Positions 5,699-5,956 of a stretch of 5,956 nucleotides of DNA are shown here, piece after piece. Every line of letters begins with the position of its first letter. Positions within the stretch are counted from its first letter, which is position 1. The stretch spans positions 1 to 5,956 of the forward strand of contig JASLXL010000215.1 of the NCBI GenBank assembly GCA_030740335.1. The letters are read 5' to 3'. Under the pieces are notes generated by a model. It searched no databases. It saw only the letters and a list, made by a program, of their open reading frames with translations, and was not told the DNA's origin. A program made the position numbers and the translations under genes. The DNA is from SAR202 cluster bacterium. Lineage in GTDB: Bacteria > Chloroflexota > Dehalococcoidia > SAR202 > CAJWER01.

Positions 5699-5956
5699 AC
5701 CTTTCGGTCCCCGTAGTAGTTAAGGAGGACGAGAGTCGCAGGCCCGTCTTCGTTGTGCTGCGCGGACGCAGGTTGGAGATCGCCTCTATCGAGGATGTCT
5801 GGGAGATAGACGACGAGTGGTGGAGGCCCGTGCCGGTCCACAGGCTCTACTACCGCACTATCACGACCGAAGGCGCAAGCCTAACGCTCTTTCGAGATGC
5901 GCATGCTGGGCGGGGCGGGGCGGGGTACAGTGCTGCGCACGCTAAGTTGGGCGGAT
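5647..5956 (+). CDS. DUF6504-like small protein (3' end outside window)
   Basis: The frame opens at ATG 5647 inside the end of the ImuB-like gene (52-base overlap) and remains open to the window edge, giving 103 codons. Residues 31-84 carry the recognisable core: RRPVFVVLRGRRLEI, IEDVWEIDDEWWR (48-60), PVPVHRLYYR (61-70) and LTLFRDAHAG (79-88). The D-E-W-W-R ... PV-x-R-x-Y-Y/F-R ... L-x-L-F-R-D pattern fits the DUF6504-type proteins encoded after imuB and before dnaE2 in several bacteria. Its biochemical role is not established. The first 25 residues are low-complexity and poorly conserved in character, so the real start may lie farther downstream, and the ribosome site is unclear (AGGG or a very close GGAG). 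After FRDAHAG, relatives usually end with a W-Y segment, but here a CGGGG repeat encodes Arg-Gly-Gly-Ala-Gly before Tyr. Confidence 0.72.
   Translation, partial: MVKNTGKAPGAGAIRPLNLSVPVVVKEDESRRPVFVVLRGRRLEIASIEDVWEIDDEWWRPVPVHRLYYRTITTEGASLTLFRDAHAGRGGAGYSAAHAKLGG
5911..5925 (+). repeat. Three tandem CGGGG units inside the DUF6504-like gene
   Basis: CGGGG is repeated exactly three times and preceded by the related CTGGG. The 15 bases encode about five small or basic residues in frame. One unit gained or lost would shift the reading frame close to the expected end of the protein. Confidence 0.6.

Overview
The window looks like a moderately GC-rich bacterial chromosome segment. I place it tentatively in the Chloroflexota (Dehalococcoidia/SAR202-like). 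The reasons are the set of gene families (an EVE protein, a Y-family ImuB-like protein followed by a DUF6504-like gene, a small secreted lipoprotein family) and a Gram-positive-type LexA box (GAAC-N4-GTTC), a box type I recall being reported for Dehalococcoides. No rRNA or other marker is present, so this assignment is inference.

Layout. 1-258 (+): C-terminal end of an aldo/keto reductase, cut by the window edge. 273-1316 (-): an EVE/PUA-like domain protein with a long acidic tail, convergent with the first gene. 1317-1649: intergenic, with a candidate promoter on each strand and a strong inverted repeat. 1650-2164 (+): a broken lipoprotein gene whose reading frame changes at least three times. 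2176-3600 (-): an intact aminodeoxychorismate synthase component I gene (pabB, folate pathway). 3606-3982 (-): a broken membrane-anchored rhodanese gene just upstream of pabB, with one frameshift and one in-frame TAA. 3983-4394: a G-rich intergenic stretch with no recognisable gene. 4395-4423: a strong candidate SOS promoter in which the LexA box fills the spacer between the -35 and -10 elements. 4449-4505: a possible 18-codon leader ORF. 4517-5698 (+): an ImuB-like Y-family protein without the usual catalytic motif I. 5647 to the window end (+): a DUF6504-like gene overlapping the polymerase gene by 52 bases and running off the window.

How the genes fit together. The right end appears to be the start of a damage-inducible mutagenesis operon (LexA box, ImuB-like protein, DUF6504). 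In other bacteria such loci continue into dnaE2, which would lie outside this window. The rhodanese-pabB pair is transcribed away from it. Two genes are degraded while three neighbours of over 1 kb are uninterrupted. This argues for real pseudogenes rather than generally poor sequence, although two of the lesions lie in short homopolymers and need raw-read confirmation. I found no CRISPR array, insertion sequence, tRNA or rRNA.
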